A stretch of 64,000 bases of DNA from Thermoleophilia bacterium (lineage in GTDB: Bacteria > Actinomycetota > Thermoleophilia > Gaiellales > SKUG01): the NCBI GenBank assembly GCA_025964555.1, contig JAOPYQ010000042.1:1-64000 (forward strand). Reading direction: 5' to 3'. Below are positions 1 through 8,198 of the stretch, piece after piece. Within the stretch, counting starts at the first letter, position 1. Each line of letters begins with the position of its first letter. The notes under the pieces were generated by a model. It saw nothing but the letters and a program-made list of their open reading frames with translations, ran no database searches and was not told the origin of the DNA. Made by a program: the position numbers and the translations under genes.

Positions 1-1100
1 CCGCCGTAGCCGTAGCTGACGAGGTCGCGCAGCGAGGTGTCGCGCAGCTTCGGCATCTCGAGCGCCTTGGCGCCCGTGATGTCGTTGAACATTGCCAGGC
101 GCTTGATGTCCGCGGTGGAGACGTCGCCGTCTGCCTTGCCGACGATCGCGCGGACCTCCTCGCGGAGCGTGTCGCGGGTGATCGCAGGGTCGGCATCGAT
201 GTCGAGGCGCTGGATCCAGGCACGCAGGTCGTCGAGCTGGCGGGTCGCGTTGCTGCCGCCGTAGTTGTAGCTGACCAGGTCACGGAGCGAGTAGTCGCGC
301 GTCGTGGGCATCTCGAGCGACTTCGCGCCGGTGATGTCATTGAGCAGCGACAGTCGCTTGATGTCGTCGTGTGTGACGTCGACGTCTGCCTTGCCGACGA
401 TCGTTCGCACCTCGGTGCGCAGCGTGTCGCGCGTGATCGCAGGATCGGCGTCGATGTCGAGGCGCTGGACCCACGCGCGCAGGTCGTCGAGCTGGTTGGC
501 GAGGTTGCTCCCCGCGTATCCGTAGCCCGCGGCGTCCCGGAGCGAGTAGCTGCGCACCGTCGGCATCTCGAGCGCCTTGGGCCCCGTGATGTCGTTGAGC
601 ATCGCGAGGCGCTTGACATCGTCTGCGGTGACGTCGCCGTCGGCCTTGCCGACGATCGCCCGGACTTCCTCGCGCAATGTGTCGCGAGTGATCGATGGAT
701 CCGCGTCGATGTCGAGGTGCTGGATCCACTCGCGGAGGTGGTCGAGCTCCGCGTGCGCGTTGGTGCCGCCGTAGCGCCACGAGGCGAGGTCCTGCAGCGA
801 GTTTCCGCGCAGCCGCGGAATCCCGAGCGACTTCTCGCCGGTGACCCCACCCAGGACCGACAGCTGTCGGATGTGCTCCGGGGTGACCTCGGCGTTCGGC
901 TTGGCCACGATCGCACGAACGTCTTGGCGAAGCGTGTCGCGCGTGACCGCGGAATCCGAGGTGATGTCGAGGCGCTGCAGCCAGGTGCGGAGGTGATCGA
1001 GCTCGCGACGTGCCGCTTCGGCGGACCCCGTGTATCCGTACTCGACGAGCTGGTCGAGACGGTATTCGACCGGGGCCGGCATGCCGGGGGAGGCCGGGCC
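1..1100 (-). repeat. Exact 255-bp tandem repeats encoding 85-residue units
   Basis: On the plus strand the motif around gtgatcgcagg...tcgatgtcgaggcgctgg recurs at 178, 433, 688 and 943, each exactly 255 bp apart; a fifth unit is cut by the left edge and a degenerate one follows near 1141. Units differ by scattered, partly synonymous changes, which suggests duplication followed by selection on length and frame. Confidence 0.85.
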
Positions 1101-2945
1101 GGGAATCGCCCTGAGCATCGCGAGCTCGTCGAGGTCCGCGGCGGTGATCTCGGCATCGGGCTTCGCGAGGAGGGTGCGAATCTGGGTGCGCACCGTGTCG
1201 ACGTCCGCGTTTCCACGCTCGATGTCGACGGACAGCAGCTCGCCGCGCATCGCGCGAAGGAAGCGAGCGACCTCCGGGTCGCCGATGCCGTGGCCGGCGC
1301 CGGTGCGCTCCGTGAACGCTGTCGTGATGGCCCTCGAGAGCGGCGGGCGCAGCTCGTCGGGAAGCTGGGCGAGTCGCGCGAGCCGGAGCAGGTCGGCCGA
1401 CGAGGCGTCGGTTCTCAGGGCGACGAGCCGGCGAGTTTCCTCCTCGGCGAAGGACCGTCCCCATTCGGGATCGGCATCGATGAGCGTGCGATCCGCCTTC
1501 CAGCGAACATCGCCCATCACATCCGTCCTGTCATGCGCGATCTCGTGCAGCATGCGGTCCCGCTCGCCATCCAGGAACGAGGGACGAAGCTCGTCGGGAA
1601 GCGCCGCCAGCGTCGCCAGCTCGCGCCTCGTGCCCGGGCCCGTGTCGCCTGAGCGCGCGAGCTCGAGCGCACGCTGGTGAAGGGCTGGCGCCACGGAGGT
1701 CCCGTCACCGGCGATGCGCAGTGCATCGATGAGCGCACCTGCCGCGGGATCCTGGTCGGCCATGTTGAGCTTCCGCAGGATCTCCTCGCGCCACGCGACG
1801 GGGCCGCCTGAAATGTCGTCGGCCACGAAGGTCGCCAGCCGCTGAGCCGCTTCCACGCCGCCATCAGATTGGTCGAGGAGTGCCTGGATCACCGGTGTCG
1901 TGCCACCACCCCGCGACATCGCCGATGCCTTCCACATGCCGAGCAGCTGTGTGCTGGGGGTCAGCCCGGTCGGGAGCTGGGTCGCACGATTCGTTCCAGC
2001 GCGCAGTCGCTCGGCGAGCGAGCGGCTCTGTGCGATGACGCCCGGATCGAGGCCGTCGATGAGCGAGCTCGGAAGCTCCGCGAGCGCTCCGAGATCAGCG
2101 AGCAGCGCGGGAGTGGGCGAGCGGAGCGGCCCGTCGAGCTGCTCGGCGAGCCGTGCAGCGAGCGCCGACGCGTCGGTGGTATCGGCGGCGCGTCGCAGGG
2201 CGGCGAGTTCGAACGCGTCGAGCCTCGCCGTGTCGCTGCGGCCCACGAACGCCGGCGGCAGTGGCCGTCCCATCGCTCGAAATGCGAGGTCGAAATCGGC
2301 CGCATCGACCGGGGCTCCTGCGGCAGCGATCGCGTGCGCGTCCTCGAACAGTGCTCGCCCAGCCGCTTCCGCCCCGCTCGCTCGAGCGAGGGCCGCCAGC
2401 TCGACGCTGCGCGGCGAGTCCGGAGCCATGCGCTCGACGAAAGATCCGACGTCGCCGAGGTCGCCGAACGCGCCCATGCCGACAAGGTCTCGTGTTGCTC
2501 GGATCCGGGACGGGTCCCCGCCCGGGGCGAGCGATCCGTCGAGCCACGCGGCCGCGTCGTCGTTGGCTGCAGCGTTCAGTCCATCCAGGTGCTGGTACAT
2601 GTCCGCACGGGCCTGGCGCGCGCCGGCGATCGCGTCCGTGAACGCGGACGAGCCACGGCCACGCACGGGATGGTCGTCGCGGATCGCGGCAGCCGCGCGC
2701 GCCAGCTCGTCGACTGCGGATCGCACGTGCTCGATGCCGGCCGGAGCGCTCGCAAGTTCGACCGACGCGCTCTGCGCCCACTCGACCGAGTTGCCGAGGT
2801 GCGACTGCAGGAGCTCGGTCGCGGCGCCGCGACCCAGCAGGAACGGCACGTCGACGTTCACCGCGCCCTCGGCGTACCGAAGTGCGGAGTCCAGCTGCGA
2901 TGCCGCCTTGAGCAGGCGCGATGCGCCAGGTATCAGCTCAGCCAT
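1..2945 (-). CDS. Large tandem-repeat protein, unknown function (partial, runs off left edge)
   Basis: I do not recognise this protein. About 981 codons are visible and the 3' end lies outside the window. ATG at 2945 has a GGGGGG-type ribosome site a few bases upstream. The first ~600 residues are Ala/Arg/Asp-rich and look helical, with no signal peptide or membrane segment; the extreme N-terminus resembles those of the three genes upstream. From about residue 617 it becomes a tandem array of 85-residue units, each roughly DADPAITRDTLREEVRAIVG, then a KRLAMLNDITG-like and an LRDLVSYGYGG-like segment. The DP-x-[TV]-TR-x-x-L-x-x-EV signature is shared with the neighbouring paralogues. It lies 90 bp downstream of the 3036-4661 gene in the same direction, so it may share their transcript. 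A structural or protein-interaction repeat role is a guess. Confidence 0.85.
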   Translation of the reverse strand, partial: MAELIPGASRLLKAASQLDSALRYAEGAVNVDVPFLLGRGAATELLQSHLGNSVEWAQSASVELASAPAGIEHVRSAVDELARAAAAIRDDHPVRGRGSSAFTDAIAGARQARADMYQHLDGLNAAANDDAAAWLDGSLAPGGDPSRIRATRDLVGMGAFGDLGDVGSFVERMAPDSPRSVELAALARASGAEAAGRALFEDAHAIAAAGAPVDAADFDLAFRAMGRPLPPAFVGRSDTARLDAFELAALRRAADTTDASALAARLAEQLDGPLRSPTPALLADLGALAELPSSLIDGLDPGVIAQSRSLAERLRAGTNRATQLPTGLTPSTQLLGMWKASAMSRGGGTTPVIQALLDQSDGGVEAAQRLATFVADDISGGPVAWREEILRKLNMADQDPAAGALIDALRIAGDGTSVAPALHQRALELARSGDTGPGTRRELATLAALPDELRPSFLDGERDRMLHEIAHDRTDVMGDVRWKADRTLIDADPEWGRSFAEEETRRLVALRTDASSADLLRLARLAQLPDELRPPLSRAITTAFTERTGAGHGIGDPEVARFLRAMRGELLSVDIERGNADVDTVRTQIRTLLAKPDAEITAADLDELAMLRAIPGPASPGMPAPVEYRLDQLVEYGYTGSAEAARRELDHLRTWLQRLDITSDSAVTRDTLRQDVRAIVAKPNAEVTPEHIRQLSVLGGVTGEKSLGIPRLRGNSLQDLASWRYGGTNAHAELDHLREWIQHLDIDADPSITRDTLREEVRAIVGKADGDVTADDVKRLAMLNDITGPKALEMPTVRSYSLRDAAGYGYAGSNLANQLDDLRAWVQRLDIDADPAITRDTLRTEVRTIVGKADVDVTHDDIKRLSLLNDITGAKSLEMPTTRDYSLRDLVSYNYGGSNATRQLDDLRAWIQRLDIDADPAITRDTLREEVRAIVGKADGDVSTADIKRLAMFNDITGAKALEMPKLRDTSLRDLVSYGYG

Positions 2946-3035
2946 GCGCATCCCCCCGAATGCCGCGACCTTTCCCCTGTCAGTACATCGGCGACGGTGC
3001 GGCAGCAGTTGCACCTGCCAGCCGCCGACCGGGCA

Positions 3036-4661
3036 CTACCAGGTGAGCGTCTCGCGGGCGCTCGAGACGGAGGCGGTCGCCGCAGCAGTGGCCGTGCGGC
3101 GGTCGACGGTGTCGAGCAGCTGCAGCTGGGCCGCGACGCGGCCTACTTCCGCGTAGTCGGGGTGGCGCCCGAACGTGTCGGTGCGCACGCCGGACATGCG
3201 CTCGAGGTTGCGGTCGATCAGCTCGAGCGTTGCGGTGCGCACCTGCTCGAACTCGGGCCGCAGCGAGCGGGCGGCGAGGGTGGCGCGAACGCCTTCCATG
3301 ATCTGCTGGAGCGGAGCGCCCTTCATGCCGGGCGTGCCGGCGCCCTGCAGCTGGCGCGTGACTGCGCGGGCGACCATCGCGTCGTCGATGCCCGCCGCCC
3401 GCGTCGCGTCCCGGTCGCTCAGCAGGGCAGCCATGCGATGCACGTCGAAGGGCTGGTCCGCCTCGAGCGCGGCACGGAGCTGGCGGAGACCGACGCCCGG
3501 ATCGCGCAGGTCGTGGAAGTGGGCACGCGCGTCCTCGAGCATCCGCAGCTTGCGGTCCGCAGGCTCCTTCCATCCCGTGCGCAGCCCGAGCTGCCAGAGC
3601 TGCAGCGTGGATGGCAGCGTCGGCGCGGTCGGTCGATGCTCGATCGGCAGGTGGTTGAGCACGCTCATGCGGCGCAGCTGCTGCGGGGTGAGCTCGTCGA
3701 GCGGCGTGTCGAGGATCGCCGCCATCTCCAGGATCGCCTCGCGGCGCGTCGGTGCGGTGCCCTCGCGGACGAGGCGCAGCGCGTCGATCTCACGCAGGAA
3801 CGTGTCCTGCATGAGCAGGTTCGGGTTTCCATCGGTCAGCGACGGTTCCGCCCGCAGCAGCGCGTCCATCACGGTGCTCCGCCGCAGCGAGGGAACGCCA
3901 AGCGCGGGGAATGCATGGCCCGGGAGCGTCGCGACGATCGCCAGCTCGCGCACGTCGTTCGGCGTCAGCGAATCGGCGTCGCGCGCGAGCAGCGAGCTGA
4001 CCTTCGCCTCGATCGTCGCGGGGGGCAGTGCTGCCAGCTCGTACCGGCGCAGCGCAGCGGACGCCTCGATCGCGGACGCGCTCCCCATGAGCGAGACGTG
4101 CTTGTCGCGACTCGCGCCGATCGCATCCCAGACGCTCGGCTGGATTCGCGTCGCCATGTGGCGCGGCCGGATCCCCTCGGGCATGCCGGCGAGCAGCGCG
4201 ACCTCACGGCTCGCATCGAGATCGCCCGCGGTCATCCGCCGCAGGGGACCTTCGAGTCGCGCTTCGAGCAGTCCTCGAGCGGACGTGTCGTCGAGCGCTG
4301 CGAGCTCGTCGAGCATGCGGGCACGATCGGCCCGGAGCTGCAGCTTGCCCACCTCGTAGCCACCCGACAGGGAATGGCGCGCCTCCTCGAAGGGACGACC
4401 GTCGAACACGCGGTGCAGGTACTCGAGATCGGACTGCATCGACGTCGCGAGCGTCTCACCGCGCGGGCCCGCCTCGCGTAGCAGCGCGACCGCCTCCTCG
4501 GCCTGTCGCATCGCCGTCTGCGCGTGCGTGCCACGCGCCTGGAACACGGCGGAGCGGTTGAAGAGCACGGGCAGCTTGTGGTCGATCGCGGCGCGCAGCG
4601 ACCCGGCGGCCCGGTCGATCACCGTCGCCGCCGCGCGCAGCGGGCTCGTGCCGCTCACCAC
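3036..4661 (-). CDS. Repeat-family paralogue 2, unknown function (541 aa)
   Basis: Function unknown. It has the family layout: a short helical N-terminus, three degenerate repeats (around TARRLEG/RRMTAGDLDASREVALLAG, SLTPNDVRELAIVATLPG and LDELTPQQLRRMSVLNHLP), and a conserved C-terminal block LIDRNLERMSGVRTDTFGRH followed by PDYAEVGR, ending in ETLTW-stop. There is no signal peptide or membrane helix. The start is GTG at 4661 or, more likely, the adjacent GTG at 4658, which forms a GTGA overlap with the stop of the upstream gene and lies 8 nt from the GGAGGTG encoded by that gene's last codons. Tight coupling suggests stoichiometric production with its neighbours. Confidence 0.85.
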   Translation of the reverse strand: MVSGTSPLRAAATVIDRAAGSLRAAIDHKLPVLFNRSAVFQARGTHAQTAMRQAEEAVALLREAGPRGETLATSMQSDLEYLHRVFDGRPFEEARHSLSGGYEVGKLQLRADRARMLDELAALDDTSARGLLEARLEGPLRRMTAGDLDASREVALLAGMPEGIRPRHMATRIQPSVWDAIGASRDKHVSLMGSASAIEASAALRRYELAALPPATIEAKVSSLLARDADSLTPNDVRELAIVATLPGHAFPALGVPSLRRSTVMDALLRAEPSLTDGNPNLLMQDTFLREIDALRLVREGTAPTRREAILEMAAILDTPLDELTPQQLRRMSVLNHLPIEHRPTAPTLPSTLQLWQLGLRTGWKEPADRKLRMLEDARAHFHDLRDPGVGLRQLRAALEADQPFDVHRMAALLSDRDATRAAGIDDAMVARAVTRQLQGAGTPGMKGAPLQQIMEGVRATLAARSLRPEFEQVRTATLELIDRNLERMSGVRTDTFGRHPDYAEVGRVAAQLQLLDTVDRRTATAAATASVSSARETLTW

Positions 4662-6337
4662 GTGAGCACCTCCGCGGCGCCGACTGCGGCGTCCGCCACG
4701 CCTGATGCTGGCGACACGGGCGCCACGGGCGTGGGCTGCGCCTTGGACGAGACAGCCGCGATCAGCTCCGCGATCGACACGATGCGACCGACCTCGGCGT
4801 AGTCCGGGTGGCGGGAGTACGTGTCGGCTCGCTTCCCGTTCATGCGGTCGAGGTTGCGGTCGGCGAGCTCGAGCGCCTGCGCGCGGATCGTCGCCAGCTT
4901 GGGATCGTTCGCGGGAATCGCGAGGATCGTGCCGCGCACCCGCTCGAGGTGGTGCTTGAGTGCGTCCTTGGAGCCGTCGCCGGCGGTCGCGAGCGACTTG
5001 ACGGCCTCGCGGTTGAGCGCATCGGGCGTCAAGCCATGTCGGGCGAGCAGTGACTCCTGGCCGTCGAGCGCGGCGAGCACGCGGAAGTCGATGGGCTCAC
5101 CAGAGCGCACGCGCTCCGCGAGCTGCGACACGGTGAGTTCCGGATCGACGACCGCAGCCATGTGGATGCGCGTGAGGTCGAAGACCTTGGCGGCCGCCCG
5201 GTTGTTGCCCGGGTGGTAGTTGAGCAGTCCCAGGTCCTCGAACGCGTAGTGGTCGAGTCGCGGCGGCAGTGGCGGGCGCAGGTGCTCGGGCAGACGCGCG
5301 AGGATGCTCGTTCGGTACAGCTGCTCCTTGGTGAGGCGCGCGTCCGGGATCGCGAGCAGCTCGACGAGCTCGCGTGTCACGGATTCGCGGGTGACGGCGG
5401 GATCGGCGAGGAGTGCTTCCTGCTCGACCGCCATGCGCATCGCGTCGAACTTCGACTTGGAGTTGCCGTCGCGTCCCGGCCGCCACCCCCAGGCGGACAG
5501 GTCCGCGATCCGGTGCTCCGCCCACGGCACCGGGATGTCGACGAGCTTCGGGCGCAGGTCGTCGCCCAGTCCGGCGATCGTCGACAGCCGGGTCACCATC
5601 TCGGGCGTGATGTCCCAGTCCGGCAGGGCGATCATGGCGCGAACTTCGGCGTCGAGCGCCTCGCGGGTCACCGTCGGGTCGGCGCTCATCGCCGTGCGGA
5701 CCCGGGCGAGGCGATGCATCTCGAACTCGCCGCGTGCGATGTTGTCGCTGCCGGGCAGCATCCGGCGCAGGACGAGCTCCTCCGGGCCGTAGTTGTCGCG
5801 CAGTCGCCGCGGCATCGGTGGTCGCATCGGCTCCGGGAGGCCGTCGATCACGGCCAGGCGGCGCACGTCATCGGCGGTCACTGCCTCGAACGGGCGTCCG
5901 GTGATCGCCGCGACCTCGGCATCGAGCGAGGCTCGCAGCGTCGCGGGATCGGTGTCGACGTGGTCGGCGATGAACCGCATCCGCTCGGCGCGTATGGCGA
6001 GCCTGCCGGCGACGTCCTTCGTCTCGGAGTAGGTGCGCAGGTGCACGAGGCCGTTGTGCCGGTCGCGCGCGACCGCCGGATCGATCTTGGCGAGCAGCTC
6101 GTCGACGCCCTGCATCGCCTCGCGCGCGGGGCCGGCGACGCCGTCGAGCTGCGCGATCGCGAGGCGACCCTGCCCGACGGCGAGTCCGTACGTCTGGAGG
6201 ATCTCGCTCGTGGCGCGTCCTCGGAACAGCAGGCGCGGCAGCGGCTGCTCGTTCGCGACGCGCGCGAACGACGCCGCCGATTCGAGGTGCTGCGCGGCGC
6301 GGCGGATGGAGCCGGCGATGTCGATGCCGTTCACCAC
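4655..6337 (-). CDS. Repeat-family paralogue 3, unknown function (560 aa)
   Basis: Function unknown. Three clear copies of the family repeat are visible: DPATLRASLDAEVAAITGRP, DPTVTREALDAEVRAMIALP and DPAVTRESVTRELVELLAIP, each followed by a [VI]T-x-[ED]-x-x-x-R-[LT]-[AS]-x-I-x-x-LP-[ED] segment and then an LRPP/MRPP turn. The C-terminal block is LADRNLDRMNGKRADTYSRH plus PDYAEVGR, then a Pro/Ala linker and EVLTW-stop. It is cytosolic by appearance. The start is GTG at 6337 or 6334, overlapping the stop of the gene upstream in the same way as the next junction. The codons for the final E-V-L-T-W also spell the Shine-Dalgarno site and start of the following gene. Confidence 0.87.
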   Translation of the reverse strand: MVNGIDIAGSIRRAAQHLESAASFARVANEQPLPRLLFRGRATSEILQTYGLAVGQGRLAIAQLDGVAGPAREAMQGVDELLAKIDPAVARDRHNGLVHLRTYSETKDVAGRLAIRAERMRFIADHVDTDPATLRASLDAEVAAITGRPFEAVTADDVRRLAVIDGLPEPMRPPMPRRLRDNYGPEELVLRRMLPGSDNIARGEFEMHRLARVRTAMSADPTVTREALDAEVRAMIALPDWDITPEMVTRLSTIAGLGDDLRPKLVDIPVPWAEHRIADLSAWGWRPGRDGNSKSKFDAMRMAVEQEALLADPAVTRESVTRELVELLAIPDARLTKEQLYRTSILARLPEHLRPPLPPRLDHYAFEDLGLLNYHPGNNRAAAKVFDLTRIHMAAVVDPELTVSQLAERVRSGEPIDFRVLAALDGQESLLARHGLTPDALNREAVKSLATAGDGSKDALKHHLERVRGTILAIPANDPKLATIRAQALELADRNLDRMNGKRADTYSRHPDYAEVGRIVSIAELIAAVSSKAQPTPVAPVSPASGVADAAVGAAEVLTW

Positions 6338-7968
6338 GTGAGCGCCTCCGCAGCGGCGGTGGGCGCCGGGGCCTGCTTGGCCGCCGGGAGCTGGCCGATC
6401 TGGTCCAGCAAGGTGGCGATCGACGCGAAGCGGCCGATCTCGGCGTAGTCGGGGTGGCGCCCGTAGGTGTCGGTGCGCGCGCCCGCCATGCGGTCGAGAT
6501 TGCGGTCGGCGAGTTCGAGCGCCTCCGCGCGCACGGCAGCGACGGCTGGATTCGTGTCGGTCGAACCGGCCAGCACGTTGCGCGCCATGCGCAGGTTGGC
6601 GGCGAGGTCGTCAGAACGGCTTCCGCCTGCCGCGGCGAGGGCCCGGATCGACTGGCGATGCAGCATCGTGGAGTCGATGCCGAATCGCTCGAGCAGCCCG
6701 GGTTGGCGCGCGAGGGCCGCGACGAGGCCGAGGTCGATGTCGCCGCCCTGCCGATCGTTCGCGGCAAGCATGCGTGCCATGTCCTCCGGGTGGCGCTCGG
6801 TCAGGTACATGCGCACCGCGGCAAACGCCCGCGCTCCTCGAACGTAATCGGGCGTGAGCACCGAGCCATCGGCGGCGCCCATGACGGCCCCGTCGCTCGT
6901 GATGGGCGGCATGGGCGGGCGCAGCGGCTCAGGCAGGCCGGCGATCGTCGACACTCGCAGGAGCTGTTCGCGTGTGAGTGCGCGGTCCGGGACCGCCAGG
7001 AGCTGCATGAGTTCGGCGGTCGCGCGCTCGCGCGTGAACGTGGGATCCGCCATGAGCTCTTCCTGCAGCACCGCGCGGCGCATGGCGTCGTAGGCGCTGC
7101 GCGCCAGCCCTTCCGTCGACGGGCGGTATCCCCACGACGACATCTGGCTCAGCCCGAGGTGGCCGCGTGGCCGGGGCGCGTCGAGCAGGACCGGTCGCTT
7201 GGCAGATGGCAGGCGCGCGATGATCGACATGCGTTCCGCGTGCGCGGCGGTGATCTGGTCGTCGGGCAGTGCCAGGATCGAGCGGACCTCGGCGTCGAAC
7301 GCCTCGCGGGTCAGGGTGGGGTCCTGGCTCATCGTGCGCGCCACCCCCTGGAGCCGCACGTGATCGAGTTCAGCAGTGAGGAACCTGCTCAACGGGTCCG
7401 GGGGCCACTGCGTCGCCCCGAGGTCGGCTAGGGACCAGTGTCCGTTGATCGACCTCGGGATGTCGGGACGCAGGTGGCTCGGGAGCATCGAGATGGTGGC
7501 GAGGCGCAGCGCGTCCTCCCGCGTCAGCTCGGACACGGGGCGCTGCACCAGTGCATCGAGCTCGGTCTGGAGCGCGCGGCGGGTGGCTGCGGGATCGCCG
7601 GACCCCTCGAGCGCGGCGTGCAACCGGAGGCCGCGTGCGTGCTGGCGCAGGTTCGCCGGAAGGATCCGCACTTCCCGGTCCACGTGGTTGTGCTGGAACC
7701 GGAGCTTGCTCGGCGGGCCTCGCCACTCGAGCAGCTGGGCGATCGCATCGCGCGCCTGCTGCGCGGACGGGCCTGCGGCAGCGAGTTCGGCGACGCCTCG
7801 ATGCGCCTGCTCGAGCCCGGCGGCGTATTCGCCTTCCTTCCGCGTGAGCGCGCGCCAGTGCTTGAAGAACCGCGGCACATCGATCTCGAGCGCCTGGTCG
7901 GTCATTCGAGCGCCCTGTTCGAGGCGTTCGGCGGCGCGCACGAGCGCTCCCTGAACCATGCCCGACAT
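6331..7968 (-). CDS. Repeat-family paralogue 4, first gene of the cluster (545 aa)
   Basis: Function unknown. ATG at 7968 is chosen over an in-frame ATG at 8001 because GGGGGGAGGTGG lies just upstream and because MSGMVQGALVRAAERLEQ aligns with the paralogues' N-termini. Three repeats are visible (GDPAATRRALQTELDALVQR, DPTLTREAFDAEVRSILALP, DPTFTRERATAELMQLLAVP), then the signature LADRNLDRMAGARTDTYGRH plus PDYAEIGR and a terminal EALTW. There is no signal peptide or membrane segment. It is the promoter-proximal gene of the leftward operon and faces the coiled-coil gene at 8199 across about 230 bp. Confidence 0.87.
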   Translation of the reverse strand: MSGMVQGALVRAAERLEQGARMTDQALEIDVPRFFKHWRALTRKEGEYAAGLEQAHRGVAELAAAGPSAQQARDAIAQLLEWRGPPSKLRFQHNHVDREVRILPANLRQHARGLRLHAALEGSGDPAATRRALQTELDALVQRPVSELTREDALRLATISMLPSHLRPDIPRSINGHWSLADLGATQWPPDPLSRFLTAELDHVRLQGVARTMSQDPTLTREAFDAEVRSILALPDDQITAAHAERMSIIARLPSAKRPVLLDAPRPRGHLGLSQMSSWGYRPSTEGLARSAYDAMRRAVLQEELMADPTFTRERATAELMQLLAVPDRALTREQLLRVSTIAGLPEPLRPPMPPITSDGAVMGAADGSVLTPDYVRGARAFAAVRMYLTERHPEDMARMLAANDRQGGDIDLGLVAALARQPGLLERFGIDSTMLHRQSIRALAAAGGSRSDDLAANLRMARNVLAGSTDTNPAVAAVRAEALELADRNLDRMAGARTDTYGRHPDYAEIGRFASIATLLDQIGQLPAAKQAPAPTAAAEALTW

Positions 7969-8198
7969 GAGCCACCTCCCCCCGGATGTGCGCAGATCCA
8001 CGCGGATTCCCCCGAATCCACGAAGCCGTACGCCCGTATCTCGCGTGGATGCGGGTTCCGGGACCGGCCAGTCGGTGGCCCGACTTTGAACATCGACCCT
8101 TGACGGATAACGAATTCACGCGCACCTTGGAGGTCCCAGTACCTCGTCGGGATCCCAGCGGCCATCCAGTGGCCGTCCCGAGAAGGAGCAGTTCCGAG
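7969..8198. promoter_or_regulatory. Divergent promoter region between repeat cluster and coiled-coil gene
   Basis: About 230 bp between two divergent starts. It holds a GGATTC-cccc-GAATCC hairpin (8004-8019), repeated CGTGGAT words around it, and TTGACGGATAAC near 8100 that could be a plus-strand promoter element. The AGAAGGAG site at 8181-8188 sets the start of the rightward gene. I could not fix either transcription start. Confidence 0.4.

Noticed and set aside
1-1100. CRISPR array at the left edge
   Set aside because: Repeats are 255 bp, coding, in frame and without spacer structure.
369-7431. Long plus-strand reading frames (427, 870, 428 and 325 codons) opposite the repeat cluster
   Set aside because: They lie antisense to the four paralogues, whose repeats, starts and couplings are coherent; the plus-strand translations are Arg/Ala/Val-rich without motifs, as expected from GC-rich shadows.
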